Assembly: GCA_021769295.1 (NCBI GenBank)
Contig: JAETTD010000010.1
Span: 1 to 64,000 of the forward strand
Direction of reading: 5' to 3'
DNA: 64,000 nucleotides
Source: Bacillota bacterium
GTDB lineage: Bacteria > Bacillota > Clostridia > Peptostreptococcales > Anaerovoracaceae
A program made the translations under genes and the position numbers. Below the pieces are notes generated by a model, which made no database searches, was not told where the DNA came from, and saw nothing but the letters and a program-made list of their open reading frames with translations. This document shows, piece by piece, positions 7,967 to 18,172 of the stretch. Numbering within the stretch: the first letter of the stretch is position 1; the number at the start of each line of letters is the position of its first letter.

Positions 7967-9631
7967 ATGAAGATAAATCTGATTAAGGAAATGAGAACTG
8001 AGCCTGTAGAGATAAATGTGAAGAAAGGCAGTTCAATAGAAGAAATTTATAAAGAATACGTGCAGGAGCTGCCGTATACGGTGCTTGCCGCAAAGGTAAA
8101 CAATAAGATTGAGAGCCTTGAGTACAGGGTGCACAGGGAGTGCAATGTTCAGTTCTTGGATATGAGGACGCAATCGGCCAATCTGATATATCAAAACAGC
8201 CTGATTCTCATATATCTGAAAGCCATAGAAGACGTGATTGGAAAGGTTGACGTCGATATAGAAAACGCCCTGAACAAAGGCCTTTATACTGAAATTAAAT
8301 CTTCTCAAAATATTTCCGCAAGAGATATAAGAGCCATTGAAAGCAGAATGAAAGAACTGGTGGAGGAAGACCTGCCCTTTGTCCGTGAGGAGCTTACCAA
8401 GGAGGAGGCCATAGCCAGATTTGAGGACATGGGATGTCCCGAAAAGGTAGTGCTTTTGGATGAAAACCCAAGGCTGAGGAAGGTACCGTTCTATTCTCTC
8501 GGAGGGTACAAAGACTTTTTCTACGGAATAATGGTTCCGTCCACAGGATATATAAAGCATTTTGAACTTCGCAAATACAGGCGAGGCGTTTTGCTCAGAT
8601 TTCCGCATCCTTCATCCCCTGATAAAATACCGGTTTATACGGACGAAAAGATGCTTTACAGGACTTTCGGAGAGCAGAGCCGCTGGGGCAAGCTTATGGG
8701 CATAACCCACGTATCCGATTTGAATAAAAAGATAGAGGAAGGCAAATTTAAGGAGCTTGTACAGCTTTCGGAGGCGCTTCACGAGAGAAGAATCGTGGAA
8801 ATCGCAGATATGATAACAAAGCAGAAAAAGAGGATAATCCTTATAGCAGGGCCTTCGTCTTCAGGAAAGACTACCTTTGCTCAGAGGCTTTGCATACAGC
8901 TTAGAGTAAACGGTCTTGAGCCGCTGTACATGGGTACCGACGATTATTTTGTCGAAAGGGAAAACACGCCTCTCGATGAATACGGCGAAAAAAATTACGA
9001 AGACTTGGATGCTGTAGACATCAAACTCTTTAATCGGAACATGAACGATTTGCTTTCAGGGAAGACGGTGGATTTGCCTACTTTTAACTTCATGACCGGA
9101 AAGAAAGAATTCGGAAAACGTATTACGGCTATAAAGAGCAACAGACCTATCGTCATAGAGGGGATTCATGCTCTCAATGAGGCGCTTACCCTTGAAATTC
9201 CCAAAGAGGAGAAATTCAAGATATATATCAGCCCGTTGACGCAGCTCAATATAGACAGCCACAACAGAATAGTAACTACAGACCACAGGATGCTGCGGAG
9301 AATGGTAAGAGATTACAAATACCGGGGTCACAGCGCACAGAGCACCATATCCACGTGGCCTAAGGTAAGAGCCGGAGAAGATAAAAACATCTTTCCGTTC
9401 AGCAATGAGGCGGACGTGATGTTTAATTCGGTACATCTTTATGAAATCTGTGTGTTGAAAAAGTACGCGCAGCCTCTTTTGGAGGAGATTAAGCCCGAAG
9501 AGCCCGAATACAGCGATGCGGTGCGTATGCTTAATTTCCTCAGGTTTTTTAAAACCGTAGACGACGATTCCGCAATAGTAAACAATTCCATATTGCGTGA
9601 ATTTATCGGAGGCAGTATATTTGTAGACTAA
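7967..9631 (+). CDS. Nucleoside kinase with TGS domain (uridine kinase-like)
   Basis: A 554-residue protein combining an N-terminal TGS/threonyl-tRNA-synthetase-like region (about residues 1-250) with a C-terminal phosphoribulokinase/uridine kinase domain. The P-loop is IAGPSSSGKTTFAQRL; GTDDYFVERENTP and IVIEGIHALNE are typical of uridine kinases. This architecture is common in Clostridia. The ATG at 7967 follows a GGGGG site by 8 nt; a TTG just before it is less likely. It is followed after 18 bp by pseudouridine catabolism genes, consistent with nucleoside salvage. Confidence 0.87.
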   Translation: MKINLIKEMRTEPVEINVKKGSSIEEIYKEYVQELPYTVLAAKVNNKIESLEYRVHRECNVQFLDMRTQSANLIYQNSLILIYLKAIEDVIGKVDVDIENALNKGLYTEIKSSQNISARDIRAIESRMKELVEEDLPFVREELTKEEAIARFEDMGCPEKVVLLDENPRLRKVPFYSLGGYKDFFYGIMVPSTGYIKHFELRKYRRGVLLRFPHPSSPDKIPVYTDEKMLYRTFGEQSRWGKLMGITHVSDLNKKIEEGKFKELVQLSEALHERRIVEIADMITKQKKRIILIAGPSSSGKTTFAQRLCIQLRVNGLEPLYMGTDDYFVERENTPLDEYGEKNYEDLDAVDIKLFNRNMNDLLSGKTVDLPTFNFMTGKKEFGKRITAIKSNRPIVIEGIHALNEALTLEIPKEEKFKIYISPLTQLNIDSHNRIVTTDHRMLRRMVRDYKYRGHSAQSTISTWPKVRAGEDKNIFPFSNEADVMFNSVHLYEICVLKKYAQPLLEEIKPEEPEYSDAVRMLNFLRFFKTVDDDSAIVNNSILREFIGGSIFVD

Positions 9632-9649
9632 ATACGACGAGGAGAAAAC

Positions 9650-10579
9650 ATGGCAGATATTACGATTATCGGAGGAATAAACATAGACATAGAAGGTACG
9701 CCCTTTGATGATTTGAAACGTGAAGATTCCAACCCGGGAAAAGTGGCTCTTTCATATGGGGGCGTAGGAAGAAACATCACCGAGAACATAGCTCGGCTTG
9801 GCGGCAATGTCGCAATGATTTCCGTAATCGGAGATGACCATATGGGGCTTGGAGCCAAAAGTGCGCTTGAAGACTTGGGAGTTGATACGTCGGGCATCAA
9901 AATACAGAAAGGGCAGAACTCGGCCATGTACTTGTCCATACTAAACGGGACGAAGGATATGGAAATGGCAATCTGCGATATGGATATAATAGAGACCATA
10001 ACCCCCGAATTTTTAGAAGAAAGGTCGGCGCTTATCTCTTCATCCAAAGTCGTGGCCTTGGACGGCAATCTCGATGAAAGGACGCTGTCCTATGCGGCGG
10101 AAAAGCTAAAGGGCATACCTCTTTTCTTTGACCCGGTATCAAGCCCTAAAGCCGTAAAAGCACGCAGAATAATAGGCAAATTTGCATGCATAAAGCCCAA
10201 CATTATGGAGGCGGAAGTATTGTCCGGCATGAAAATCAAAAGTGAGGATGATATAAAAAAGGCAGGCAGCTGGTTTATGGAACAGGGCGTGAAAAAAGTT
10301 TTCATCACCTTGAACAAAGACGGGGTATACTACAGAGACGGCGTATCGGAAGGCTTTATAAGGCCCGGCAAGGTAAAGATAAACAGCGCGACCGGCGCAG
10401 GAGACAGCTTTTCTGCGGCTATACTTATGGGCATGGTCAAGGGAATGAAAGCAGGAGATATTGCAAAATACGGAATGGCTGCCGCACAGATTACGATGGA
10501 AAGCAGCAGCGCTGTAAATAAAGATATATGTAAAGAGGAAATTGAAAGGAGAATGGAAATATGTATGAGAAATATTTAG
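9650..10579 (+). CDS. psuK: PfkB-family kinase, probable pseudouridine kinase
   Basis: A 309-residue ribokinase/PfkB kinase. [16 protein letters not shown] is the substrate-binding N-terminal motif, and [17 protein letters not shown] holds the anion hole and catalytic Asp. It overlaps psuG by 19 bp, the strongest evidence for pseudouridine specificity: PsuK makes pseudouridine 5'-phosphate, which PsuG cleaves to uracil and ribose 5-phosphate. Confidence 0.88.
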   Translation: MADITIIGGINIDIEGTPFDDLKREDSNPGKVALSYGGVGRNITENIARLGGNVAMISVIGDDHMGLGAKSALEDLGVDTSGIKIQKGQNSAMYLSILNGTKDMEMAICDMDIIETITPEFLEERSALISSSKVVALDGNLDERTLSYAAEKLKGIPLFFDPVSSPKAVKARRIIGKFACIKPNIMEAEVLSGMKIKSEDDIKKAGSWFMEQGVKKVFITLNKDGVYYRDGVSEGFIRPGKVKINSATGAGDSFSAAILMGMVKGMKAGDIAKYGMAAAQITMESSSAVNKDICKEEIERRMEICMRNI

Positions 10580-11466
10580 ATTTCAATCCCGAAGTTGAAA
10601 AAGCACTGGAAGAAGGCTTGCCGGTAGTGGCTCTTGAGTCCACAATTATAGCTCATGGCATGCCTTATCCTAAGAACGTGGAAACCGCATTAAAGGTGGA
10701 AGAAGTAATAAAAGCAAACGGAGCGGTTCCTGCTACCATAGGTATTCTTAACGGAAGAATAAAGATAGGCATGACCAAGGAAGAGATAGAGTATATGGCT
10801 CATGCGGAAAATGTTCTCAAGGTGAGCCGCAGAGACCTTCCTCTGGTTCTTTCAAAGAAATATGACGGAGCGACAACCGTTGCGGGAACCATGATTGCCG
10901 CCAATATGGCAGGCATCAAGCTGTTTGTAACAGGAGGCATAGGCGGAGTACACAGAGGCGCCGGCGAAAGCTTTGACATATCTGCCGACCTCGAAGAGTT
11001 GAAGATGACCGATGTTACAGTGGTTTGTGCAGGCGCAAAGGCTATACTGGACATACCTGCAACCTTGGAATATCTTGAAACCGCAGGTGTTCCGGTAATC
11101 GCTTACGGAACAGATGAAATACCTGCTTTTTACAGCAGAAAGAGCGGAGAAAAGGCTATTTGCCGTTTGGACTCGCCTGAGGAAATAGGCGCTTTGATTT
11201 CAATGAAAAGCGAACTGGGTCTTAAAGGCGGAGTTCTCGTAACCTGCCCTATCCCTGAAGAAGATGAAATCCCATTTGAAGAAATGGACGTGGTCATCAA
11301 GCAGGCAGTAGCCGAATGCGAAGAAAAAGGAGTCAAAGGCAAAGAAATAACGCCGTTCCTGTTGTCCAAGGTCAAAGACCTGACAGAAGGAAGAAGTCTT
11401 GAGGCAAATATCAAACTTGTGCTGAACAATGCCGAAGTAGGCGCAAAGATCGCAAGAAACATATAG
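10561..11466 (+). CDS. psuG: Pseudouridine-5'-phosphate glycosidase
   Basis: A 301-residue PsuG. The diagnostic N-terminal [14 protein letters not shown] and the GGIGGVHRG loop are present, as is the conserved tail [16 protein letters not shown]. It reversibly cleaves the C-C bond of pseudouridine 5'-phosphate. The start codon lies inside psuK, so the two are translationally coupled. Confidence 0.95.
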   Translation: MYEKYLDFNPEVEKALEEGLPVVALESTIIAHGMPYPKNVETALKVEEVIKANGAVPATIGILNGRIKIGMTKEEIEYMAHAENVLKVSRRDLPLVLSKKYDGATTVAGTMIAANMAGIKLFVTGGIGGVHRGAGESFDISADLEELKMTDVTVVCAGAKAILDIPATLEYLETAGVPVIAYGTDEIPAFYSRKSGEKAICRLDSPEEIGALISMKSELGLKGGVLVTCPIPEEDEIPFEEMDVVIKQAVAECEEKGVKGKEITPFLLSKVKDLTEGRSLEANIKLVLNNAEVGAKIARNI

Positions 11467-11475
11467 GAAAATGAT

Positions 11476-11540
11476 GGTCGCCCCGCCGAGGGCAGCGCCG
11501 CCCGGGGATGAGCGGCGCTGCCCTCGGCGGGGCGACCTTT
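11476..11540 (+). terminator. Very GC-rich 26-bp perfect hairpin after psuG
   Basis: A perfect 26-bp inverted repeat (11476-11501 with 11512-11537), a 10-nt loop and a TTTAT tail. It begins 10 nt after the psuG stop. It should terminate transcription, but the stem is far longer and more GC-rich than other terminators here. Confidence 0.75.
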
Positions 11541-11604
11541 ATCATGGGGAATCGGGCGTGAGAAAAGCCCGGTGTTCAACGTCACAAGGGCGTCAAAATG
11601 GCTG

Positions 11605-11830
11605 ACTGCCGTAAACAAAGAGAATTTTCGTGTTTACGGCAGTTTGACCGCCTTTGAACGGTCAATAATGCCGTGTTTAAATCGAATTACGGAATTTACG
11701 GCAGTTTAGGCCTACTTTCGACACATAAAATGCCGTAAATCTACAAAATTTAAAAATGTCCGGCAGTTTGGCCCACATCAAAGCCTTCAAAATGCCGTAA
11801 TCAAGAAAAAATTTCGTATTTACGGCAGTT
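11605..11830 (-). repeat. Hairpin array A: four 62-bp units (TGCCGYAAA family)
   Basis: Four imperfect palindromes start at 11607, 11669, 11731 and 11793, exactly 62 bp apart. Each is about 35 nt with TGCCGTRA on one side and ACGGCA (or CCGGCA) on the other; the first has a perfect 13-bp stem. Linkers of about 27 nt carry GTTTGGCC-like sequence. Read on the minus strand the units match arrays B and C, so this copy is inverted relative to them. It fills the gap between psuG and the rpsJ promoter. It is not a CRISPR: repeat interiors diverge. Confidence 0.85.
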
Positions 11831-12007
11831 CCACATGTCTCTTTTCTGTCATTCACCCTTCTCTCGCATATCTTACACATCTTCTGAAACATGTGCTTAT
11901 GCCCGCCAAATACAAACGCAGGGAAAAGTGTGCAGGGATGAAGCTTTCAATCCCTTTAAAATACCTGTTTTTATATAAAAAAATCAGTAAAAATATAAAA
12001 TTTTCTC

Positions 12008-12036
12008 TTGCAATAGTTTGACAAATACTATATACT
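12008..12036 (+). promoter_or_regulatory. Promoter of the S10 ribosomal operon
   Basis: TTGCAA (12008-12013), 17-bp spacer, TATACT (12031-12036). A second consensus -35 (TTGACA, 12018-12023) overlaps and could pair with TAGCTT at 12041. Transcription would start near 12043, giving a leader of about 240 nt. Confidence 0.7.
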
Positions 12037-12044
12037 TAAATAGC

Positions 12045-12270
12045 TTGTGAAAAAAGGCGATGAAGCGGGAAGTTGCTGGGCTATCAGGTAATTTCCGCAG
12101 AGTATGTCCTCACTCGATGAGGTCGAAGGGATTCGCCGAGTTTTTGCTGTGTGGGCAAAAACGAAAAACACACGGCAGCGTGTACGAAGCAAGCAAACCA
12201 CTGTACACGTTGAAAACAAGGCATTTGGAACCCCTTGTACAAGCATAGCGAAAACAGTACAAAAAATTCA
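12045..12270 (+). promoter_or_regulatory. Structured 5' leader of the S10 operon
   Basis: About 240 nt between promoter and rpsJ carry several hairpins: CCTCA/TGAGG near 12108-12122, TTTTTGC/GCAAAAA near 12140-12165, and GTGTAC/GTACAC near 12180-12212. S10 operons are often autoregulated through such leaders by L4, but no specific L4 site could be recognised. Confidence 0.45.
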
Positions 12271-12281
12271 GGAGGAAGAAA

Positions 12282-12593
12282 ATGAGCGAATTACAGAAAA
12301 TCAGAATCAAACTGAAGGCTTATGACCACGCTTTGTTAGACCAGTCAGCAGCTAAAATCGTAGAGACAGCCAAGAAAACAGGCGCCGATGTTTCAGGCCC
12401 TATTCCGCTTCCTACGGAAAAAGAAGTCGTTACAATCTTAAGAGCCGTACACAAGTACAAGGACTCAAGAGAACAGTTCGAACAGAGAACTCACAAGAGA
12501 CTTATCGACATCACAAACGCTACACTTAAGACTACAGACGCTCTCACCAAGCTGGACCTGCCAGCAGGCGTAGACATCGAAATCAAGCTGTAA
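12282..12593 (+). CDS. rpsJ: 30S ribosomal protein S10
   Basis: 103 residues with the standard opening ([16 protein letters not shown]) and the [16 protein letters not shown] segment. S10 sits in the 30S head and, as NusE, takes part in antitermination. First gene of the superoperon, preceded by AGGAGGAAG. Confidence 0.97.
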   Translation: MSELQKIRIKLKAYDHALLDQSAAKIVETAKKTGADVSGPIPLPTEKEVVTILRAVHKYKDSREQFEQRTHKRLIDITNATLKTTDALTKLDLPAGVDIEIKL

Positions 12594-12862
12594 GCGTAAA
12601 AAGGGTTGCGTAGGATTTTGGCACATATGCAAGGCGCGCGAGCTTCGAGAAGCGGCGTGTGCTCAAGCACACAAGCACCGCAGAAGCGAGCAGCAACGCA
12701 GCAGATGAGTCAAAAGACAAGCAAACAAGCAAGAAGGGAACACTCCCTTAGTAAGAACGCATGAGAGGGAAGGCCGGTCTTAGCATCCTGTGTCAGCAAG
12801 ACCAAGGCACAATGTGAATTCCAAACCAGAGCGTTCCAATGTAAGACAATGGAGGAAAAAAT
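12594..12862 (+). other. Unusually long, structured rpsJ-rplC intergenic RNA
   Basis: This 269-bp gap contains no ORF but several hairpins: GTGTGC/GCACAC (12657-12672) inside GCGG/CCGC, AAGGGA/TCCCTT (12734-12749), and GGTCTT/AAGACC (12776-12803). Other gaps in this operon are mostly 10-30 bp, the exceptions being those after rpmJ (133 bp) and rpsD (142 bp). It may be a regulatory or processing element. Confidence 0.5.
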
Positions 12863-13498
12863 ATGAAAGCAATCTTAGGAAAGAAGATCGGAATGACTCA
12901 GATCTTCGACGAAGCAGGAAACGTAATTCCTGTAACAGTCATTGAAGCAGGTCCGGAAGTTGTAACTCAGGTTAAGACAGTTGAAACTGACGGATACAAT
13001 GCAGTTCAGGTTGGCTTTGAAGACCAGAAGCCACAGAGAGTGAACAAACCGCTGACCGGACATTTTGCAAAAGCCGGCGTCGTTACAAAGAAGTATTTAG
13101 CCGAATTCAGAGTAGAAGAAGGCGAAACTTACGAAGTAGGACAGGTAATCACGGTTGCAGAATTCGAAGAAGGAAAGAAGCTTGACATCACAGGAGTATC
13201 AAAAGGTAAAGGTACTCAGGGTAACATCAAGAGACACGGACATCACAGAGGCCCTATGACTCACGGTTCAAAGCACAAGAGACTGGCCGGAGCGCTGGCA
13301 GCAGGTACTTATCCTTCAAGAGTATTCAAGGGCAACAAAGGTCCGGGAAGAATGGGTAGAGATACCGTTACAGTTCAGAACATAGTTCTGGTAAAAGTTA
13401 TTGAAGACAGAAACCTTATGCTGGTTAAGGGCGCAGTACCGGGAAACAAAGGCGGACTGGTTCGCGTTCAGTATGCAGTTAAAGGTCAGGACAAATAG
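12863..13498 (+). CDS. rplC: 50S ribosomal protein L3
   Basis: 211 residues, opening [17 protein letters not shown], with the long loop [20 protein letters not shown] that reaches toward the peptidyl transferase centre. Preceded by GGAGG. Confidence 0.97.
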   Translation: MKAILGKKIGMTQIFDEAGNVIPVTVIEAGPEVVTQVKTVETDGYNAVQVGFEDQKPQRVNKPLTGHFAKAGVVTKKYLAEFRVEEGETYEVGQVITVAEFEEGKKLDITGVSKGKGTQGNIKRHGHHRGPMTHGSKHKRLAGALAAGTYPSRVFKGNKGPGRMGRDTVTVQNIVLVKVIEDRNLMLVKGAVPGNKGGLVRVQYAVKGQDK

Positions 13499-13523
13499 GA
13501 ACTGAGGGAAGGAGGAAGCAAAA

Positions 13524-14147
13524 ATGGCAAAAGTAACAATGCTAAACATGGCAGGAGCCGAAGCCGGAGCAATCGAATTAAAAGATGAAATCTTCGGAAT
13601 AACTCCAAACGAATTCGCAGTTCACGCAGTAGTTAAGAACTATCTGGCAAACCAGAGACAGGGCACACAGTCCGCAAAGACCAGAGGCGAAGTAAGAGGA
13701 GGCGGACGTAAGCCTTTCAGACAGAAGGGAACAGGTCGTCACAGACAGGGACACTCAACAGACCCTTCACAGGTAGGAGGCGGTATAGTATTCGCTCCAA
13801 AGCCAAGAGACTATAGATATACACTTCCTAAGAAGTTAAGAAGACTTGCAATGAAGTCTGTACTTTCTTCAAAGGTAGCTGAAAAAGAAATCATCGTTTT
13901 AGACGAATTAAAATTCGAAGCACCTAAGACAAAAGAAATGATTAAGGTGCTCGCAAATGTTAAAGCAGGTAAGAAAGCTTTAATCGTAATGGCTGAAAAA
14001 GACGAAAACGTAATCAGATCAGCAGCCAACATCCCTGGAGTTAGAACGGTGCTCGTAAACACAATGAACGTTTATGAAATCGTAAATCACGAAAGCTTCA
14101 TCGTAACTCAGGATGCAGTTAAGAAAATCGAGGAGGTGTACCTGTAA
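13524..14147 (+). CDS. rplD: 50S ribosomal protein L4
   Basis: 207 residues with the extended exit-tunnel loop (RGEVRGGGRKPFRQKGTGRH). L4 is often the autoregulator of S10 operons. Its last base overlaps the first base of rplW. Confidence 0.97.
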   Translation: MAKVTMLNMAGAEAGAIELKDEIFGITPNEFAVHAVVKNYLANQRQGTQSAKTRGEVRGGGRKPFRQKGTGRHRQGHSTDPSQVGGGIVFAPKPRDYRYTLPKKLRRLAMKSVLSSKVAEKEIIVLDELKFEAPKTKEMIKVLANVKAGKKALIVMAEKDENVIRSAANIPGVRTVLVNTMNVYEIVNHESFIVTQDAVKKIEEVYL

Positions 14148-14437
14148 TGAAGACAGCATATGATATCATTCTGGAACCGGTTATTTCAGAACAGAGTATG
14201 GACGTAGCTCAGGACAAAAAGTACACGTTCAAAGTTGCAAAGGATGCTAACAAGACACAGGTTAAACTTGCTATCGAAGAAATCTTCGGCGTAGAGGTTG
14301 CCAGAGTTAACATCATGAATTACGACGGAAAAGTTAAAAGAATGGGAAGAAACGTCGGCAGAACAGCTGCTTACAAGAAAGCAATCGTTACTCTTACAGA
14401 TAAGAGCAAAGAGATTGAATTCTTCCAGGGACTATAA
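14147..14437 (+). CDS. rplW: 50S ribosomal protein L23
   Basis: 96 residues; the opening TAYDIILEPVISEQSM and KVKRMGRNVGRTAAYKKA are typical. L23 forms the docking site at the tunnel exit for SRP and trigger factor. Overlaps rplD by 1 bp. Confidence 0.97.
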   Translation: MKTAYDIILEPVISEQSMDVAQDKKYTFKVAKDANKTQVKLAIEEIFGVEVARVNIMNYDGKVKRMGRNVGRTAAYKKAIVTLTDKSKEIEFFQGL

Positions 14438-14457
14438 GTTTAGGAGGCATGTAAAAA

Positions 14458-15291
14458 ATGGGAATTAGAAAATACAATCCGACTACTCCTGGTCTGAGAG
14501 GAATGACAGTTTCCACATTTGAAGAAATTACTGCAAAAACCCCTGAAAAATCACTGACAGTGACTCTTAAGAAGCATGCAGGAAGAAACAACAGAGGTAA
14601 AATCACAGTAAGACATCAAGGTGGCGGCACAAGACCAAAATACAGAATTATAGATTTCAAAAGAAATAAAGACGATATTCCGGGAACCGTTAAAACTATC
14701 GAATACGACCCGAACAGAAGCGCTAACATCGCGCTTATCGCTTATGCAGACGGTGAAAAGAGATACATCATCGCACCGAACAAATTGGAAGTAGGTCAGG
14801 TAATCGTATCAGGACCTGAAGCAGATATCGTAGTAGGAAATGCTCTTCCTATCGCTAACATTCCTGTCGGCACAATTATCCACAACATCGAGCTTAAGCC
14901 TGGCAAAGGCGGACAGCTGGCAAGATCAGCAGGAAACGGAGCACAGCTCATGGCTAAAGAAGGAGATTACGCACAGGTAAGACTTCCTTCCGGCGAAGTA
15001 AGAAAAGTGAGCATGAGATGCAGAGCCACAATCGGAGAAGTAGGCAATGCAGACCACTCAAACATCCAGATAGGTAAAGCAGGAAGAAAGAGACACATGG
15101 GTATAAGACCTACCGTAAGAGGTTCCGTAATGAACCCTAACGATCACCCACACGGCGGTGGTGAAGGCAGAGCACCTGTTGGACGTAAGAGTCCTGTTAC
15201 TCCTTGGGGTAAACCTGCACTTGGATATAAGACAAGAAAGAAGAATAAAGCTTCAAACAAATATATCGTAAAGAGAAGAAATGAAAAATAA
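14458..15291 (+). CDS. rplB: 50S ribosomal protein L2
   Basis: 277 residues with [15 protein letters not shown] at the start and the universally conserved [17 protein letters not shown] near the end, containing a His-Gly region important for peptidyl transferase assembly. Confidence 0.98.
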   Translation: MGIRKYNPTTPGLRGMTVSTFEEITAKTPEKSLTVTLKKHAGRNNRGKITVRHQGGGTRPKYRIIDFKRNKDDIPGTVKTIEYDPNRSANIALIAYADGEKRYIIAPNKLEVGQVIVSGPEADIVVGNALPIANIPVGTIIHNIELKPGKGGQLARSAGNGAQLMAKEGDYAQVRLPSGEVRKVSMRCRATIGEVGNADHSNIQIGKAGRKRHMGIRPTVRGSVMNPNDHPHGGGEGRAPVGRKSPVTPWGKPALGYKTRKKNKASNKYIVKRRNEK

Positions 15292-15309
15292 TAGGAAGGA
15301 GCAAAGATA

Positions 15310-15591
15310 ATGGGTAGATCACTGAAAAAAGGCCCTTTCGTAAATGCGAAGCTGCTTAAAGCAATCGACGATATGAACGCAGCTAACGAAAAGAAAGTTA
15401 TCAAAACATGGTCAAGACCATCAACAATATTCCCACAGATGGTGGGACATACCATCGCAGTACACGACGGAAAGAAACACGTTCCTGTGTACATCACAGA
15501 AGATATGGTAGGACACAGACTTGGAGAATTTGCTCCAACCAGAAACTACAGAGGTCATGCGGCCGATAAGTCTTCAAAGGTTAAGAAATAA
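15310..15591 (+). CDS. rpsS: 30S ribosomal protein S19
   Basis: 93 residues, beginning [11 protein letters not shown] and ending [21 protein letters not shown], as usual. Binds 16S rRNA in the head with S13. Confidence 0.97.
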   Translation: MGRSLKKGPFVNAKLLKAIDDMNAANEKKVIKTWSRPSTIFPQMVGHTIAVHDGKKHVPVYITEDMVGHRLGEFAPTRNYRGHAADKSSKVKK

Positions 15592-15609
15592 GAAAGGAGA
15601 ACATGAAAA

Positions 15610-15945
15610 ATGGAAGCAAAAGCAGTTGCAAAGTACGTGAGAATGTCTCCTATCAAGTTAAAACCTGTTACGGACTTAGTAAGAGGCAAGGACTTAAATG
15701 AGGCATTGAACATCTTAAAGTTCACTCCGGGCAAAGGTTCTCAGATTGTAGAAAAAGTTGTTAAATCAGCGGCAGCAAACGCTGAAAACAACTTCGACAT
15801 GAATCCGGACAATTTATATGTTGCTGAAGTGTACGCACATCAGGGCCCTACGATGAAAAGGTGGAGAGCCGGTTCACAGGGCAGAGCATCAATTATCCTG
15901 AAGAGATCAAGCCACGTTGGCGTAACTTTAAAAGAAAAGGAATAA
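15610..15945 (+). CDS. rplV: 50S ribosomal protein L22
   Basis: 111 residues with [17 protein letters not shown] and the tunnel hairpin region [16 protein letters not shown]. The C terminus ([11 protein letters not shown]) is standard. Confidence 0.97.
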   Translation: MEAKAVAKYVRMSPIKLKPVTDLVRGKDLNEALNILKFTPGKGSQIVEKVVKSAAANAENNFDMNPDNLYVAEVYAHQGPTMKRWRAGSQGRASIILKRSSHVGVTLKEKE

Positions 15946-15961
15946 GATAGGAGGTTCATTA

Positions 15962-16828
15962 ATGGGTCAGAAAGTTAGTCCACACGGTCTCAGAGTGGGC
16001 GTTATCAAAGACTGGGAATCTAAATGGTATGGAGATAAGAAAAACTTTGCAGATTTTCTGGCAGAAGATCACCAGGTAAGAGAATATGTAAAGAAAAAAT
16101 TATATGTTGCCGGCGTTTCAAAAGTTATCATTGAAAGAGCCACTGAAAATAAAATCAGAGTTATCATTCTCACCGCAAAGCCGGGAATGGTAATCGGAAG
16201 AGCCGGAGACGGTATCGAAGTTCTTAAAAAGGACTTGGTAAAGATGACCGGAAAAGAAGTTGAAATTTCAATCGAAGAAGTAAGAAGATCAGAACTGGAC
16301 GCACAGCTTACCGCTGAAAACGTTGCCCAGTCCCTCGAAAGACGTGTTTCTTTCAGAAGAGCTATGAAGCAGGTAATCGGCAGAACTATGAAAGCCGGTG
16401 CAAAGGGTATAAAGGTAGCGGTATCCGGCAGACTTGGCGGAGCTGAAATCGCAAGAAGCGAAAAGTACAGCGAAGGAAATGTTCCTCTTCATACACTTAG
16501 AGCCGACATCGACTACGGTTTTGCAGAAGCAGATACAACTTACGGTAAAATCGGCGTAAAAGTTTGGATTAACCACGGTGAAGTGCTTGACAAAGGATTG
16601 CAGAGCCCTATTCGCGAAGAAAAACGCGAAAAGAGAGAAAGAAGACCTAAGAGAGACGGCGAAAGACGTCAGCGTAGGGATGGCGACAGACAGGGTCGTC
16701 AGGGCGGCAGAAGAGACAGAAACGACAGAAACGAAGCTCCTAAGGCTGTAAATCCAAGAGTAAGAAAGACTCCTAAGGCACAGCCGCAAGCAGAAGCAGC
16801 AACGGAGGCTGCAAACACCGAAAACTAA
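15962..16828 (+). CDS. rpsC: 30S ribosomal protein S3 with long charged C-terminal extension
   Basis: 288 residues where about 218 is usual. The conserved core includes [13 protein letters not shown], the KH-domain [12 protein letters not shown] and [13 protein letters not shown]. After the normal end, roughly residues 217-288 form a low-complexity tail: an Arg/Lys/Glu/Asp-rich block ([19 protein letters not shown]) then an Ala/Gln/Pro/Thr block. The tail is in frame, with a normal stop and 28 bp to rplP, so it is not a fusion. Similar tails occur in some Clostridia and Actinobacteria. Confidence 0.96.
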   Translation: MGQKVSPHGLRVGVIKDWESKWYGDKKNFADFLAEDHQVREYVKKKLYVAGVSKVIIERATENKIRVIILTAKPGMVIGRAGDGIEVLKKDLVKMTGKEVEISIEEVRRSELDAQLTAENVAQSLERRVSFRRAMKQVIGRTMKAGAKGIKVAVSGRLGGAEIARSEKYSEGNVPLHTLRADIDYGFAEADTTYGKIGVKVWINHGEVLDKGLQSPIREEKREKRERRPKRDGERRQRRDGDRQGRQGGRRDRNDRNEAPKAVNPRVRKTPKAQPQAEAATEAANTEN

Positions 16829-16856
16829 ACAAGGATGGAAAGGAGGAACTTAAGCC

Positions 16857-17288
16857 ATGTTAATGCCAAAGCGCGTTAAACGCAGAAGAGTTCATAGAGG
16901 AAGAATGAAAGGCGTAGCAACCAAGGGTAACACGATTACTTACGGTTCATACGGATTAGTTTCACAAGAATGTGGATGGATCACCTCTAATCAGATCGAG
17001 GCTGCCAGAGTAGCTATGACAAGATCTATTAAAAGAGGCGGTAAAGTATATATTAAGATTTTCCCACACAAGTCGGTAACAAAGAAACCTGCTGAAGTAC
17101 GTATGGGTTCCGGTAAAGGTGCTCCTGAGTACTGGGTAGCAGTAGTTAAACCGGGCAGAGTTATGTTTGAGATTGAGGGAGTTTCAGAAGAAAAGGCAAG
17201 AGAAGCCATGAGACTTGCATCTCACAAGCTGCCGGTTAAATGTAAGTTTGCCATCAAGGAACAGGAAGCAAAGGGTGGTGAAGCATAA
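16857..17288 (+). CDS. rplP: 50S ribosomal protein L16
   Basis: 143 residues starting [15 protein letters not shown], the standard start, with the conserved [16 protein letters not shown]. It contacts the A-site tRNA elbow. Its stop overlaps the start of rpmC. Confidence 0.97.
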   Translation: MLMPKRVKRRRVHRGRMKGVATKGNTITYGSYGLVSQECGWITSNQIEAARVAMTRSIKRGGKVYIKIFPHKSVTKKPAEVRMGSGKGAPEYWVAVVKPGRVMFEIEGVSEEKAREAMRLASHKLPVKCKFAIKEQEAKGGEA

Positions 17289-17491
17289 TGGAATTGAAGA
17301 AAATGAGAGAAATGACAGATATTGAATTAAATACCGAACTGTCCAAGATGAAAAAGGAATTGTTCAACCTGAGATTCCAGCACGCAACAGGACAACTTGA
17401 AAACCCTGTTAAGATGAGAGAACTCAAAAAGGACATCGCAAGAGTTAAAACTATCATCAGAGAAAAAGAACTGGCAAAGGTTCAGGGCTAA
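17288..17491 (+). CDS. rpmC: 50S ribosomal protein L29
   Basis: 67 residues, two-helix hairpin; [13 protein letters not shown] and [15 protein letters not shown] are diagnostic. It overlaps rplP by 1 bp. Confidence 0.97.
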   Translation: MELKKMREMTDIELNTELSKMKKELFNLRFQHATGQLENPVKMRELKKDIARVKTIIREKELAKVQG

Positions 17492-17509
17492 TAGAAAGGA
17501 GGATGTAAT

Positions 17510-17770
17510 ATGACAGTTGAAAGAAACAGAAGAAAGACTAAAGTCGGTGTTGTTGTATCAGACAAAATGGATAAGACTGTAGTTGTTGCCATCGAAGACT
17601 TCGTAAGACATTCCCTTTACGGAAAAGCTGTAAAGAGAACCAAGAAGGTTAAAGCTCATGATGAGAACAACGAATGCCAGATTGGCGATAAAGTAAGAAT
17701 TATGGAAACAAGACCTCTGTCAAAGGACAAGAGATGGAGACTTGTAAACATTATCGAAAAGGTTAAATAA
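17510..17770 (+). CDS. rpsQ: 30S ribosomal protein S17
   Basis: 86 residues, OB fold; [17 protein letters not shown] and [15 protein letters not shown] are characteristic. Confidence 0.97.
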   Translation: MTVERNRRKTKVGVVVSDKMDKTVVVAIEDFVRHSLYGKAVKRTKKVKAHDENNECQIGDKVRIMETRPLSKDKRWRLVNIIEKVK

Positions 17771-17785
17771 AGGAGGCACCAGATC

Positions 17786-18160
17786 ATGATTCAGACAGAA
17801 ACCAGATTAAGAGTTGCCGACAATTCCGGAGCAAAAGAACTTCTTTGCATCCGCATCCTCGGAGGAACAAGCCGTCAGTATGCAAACATCGGCGACGTAA
17901 TCGTTTGTGCGGTTAAGGAAGCTACTCCGGGCGGAGTTGTAAAAAAAGGTGACGTTGTGAAGGCTGTAGTAGTGAGAACTAAACATGGTGCCAGAAGAGC
18001 TGACGGAAGCTATGTTAAATTCGACCAGAACGCTGCAGTAATCATCAAAGATAAAGAAGATAAGAATCCTGTGGGAACTCGTATCTTCGGACCGGTTGCC
18101 AGAGAACTGAGAGAAAAAGGCTTTATGAAAATCGTGTCATTGGCACCGGAAGTACTGTAG
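17786..18160 (+). CDS. rplN: 50S ribosomal protein L14
   Basis: 124 residues; [21 protein letters not shown] at the start and [20 protein letters not shown] near the end are standard. First gene of the spc segment, with no separate promoter visible in front. Confidence 0.97.
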   Translation: MIQTETRLRVADNSGAKELLCIRILGGTSRQYANIGDVIVCAVKEATPGGVVKKGDVVKAVVVRTKHGARRADGSYVKFDQNAAVIIKDKEDKNPVGTRIFGPVARELREKGFMKIVSLAPEVL

Positions 18161-18172
18161 GAGGTGTAAAGG

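Noticed and set aside
11605..11830. CRISPR array (regular ~35-nt palindromic repeats with ~27-nt spacers)
   Set aside because: Repeat interiors differ strongly between units, linkers share a GGCC motif rather than being unique, and no cas genes are near. The same applies to arrays B and C.
12060..12325. Short ORFs in the S10 leader
   Set aside because: Overlapping frames without ribosome sites; the region is better explained as a structured 5' leader.
12620..12632. Sigma-54 promoter (TGGCAC then TGC) in the rpsJ-rplC gap
   Set aside because: The gap between GG and GC is too short for sigma-54.
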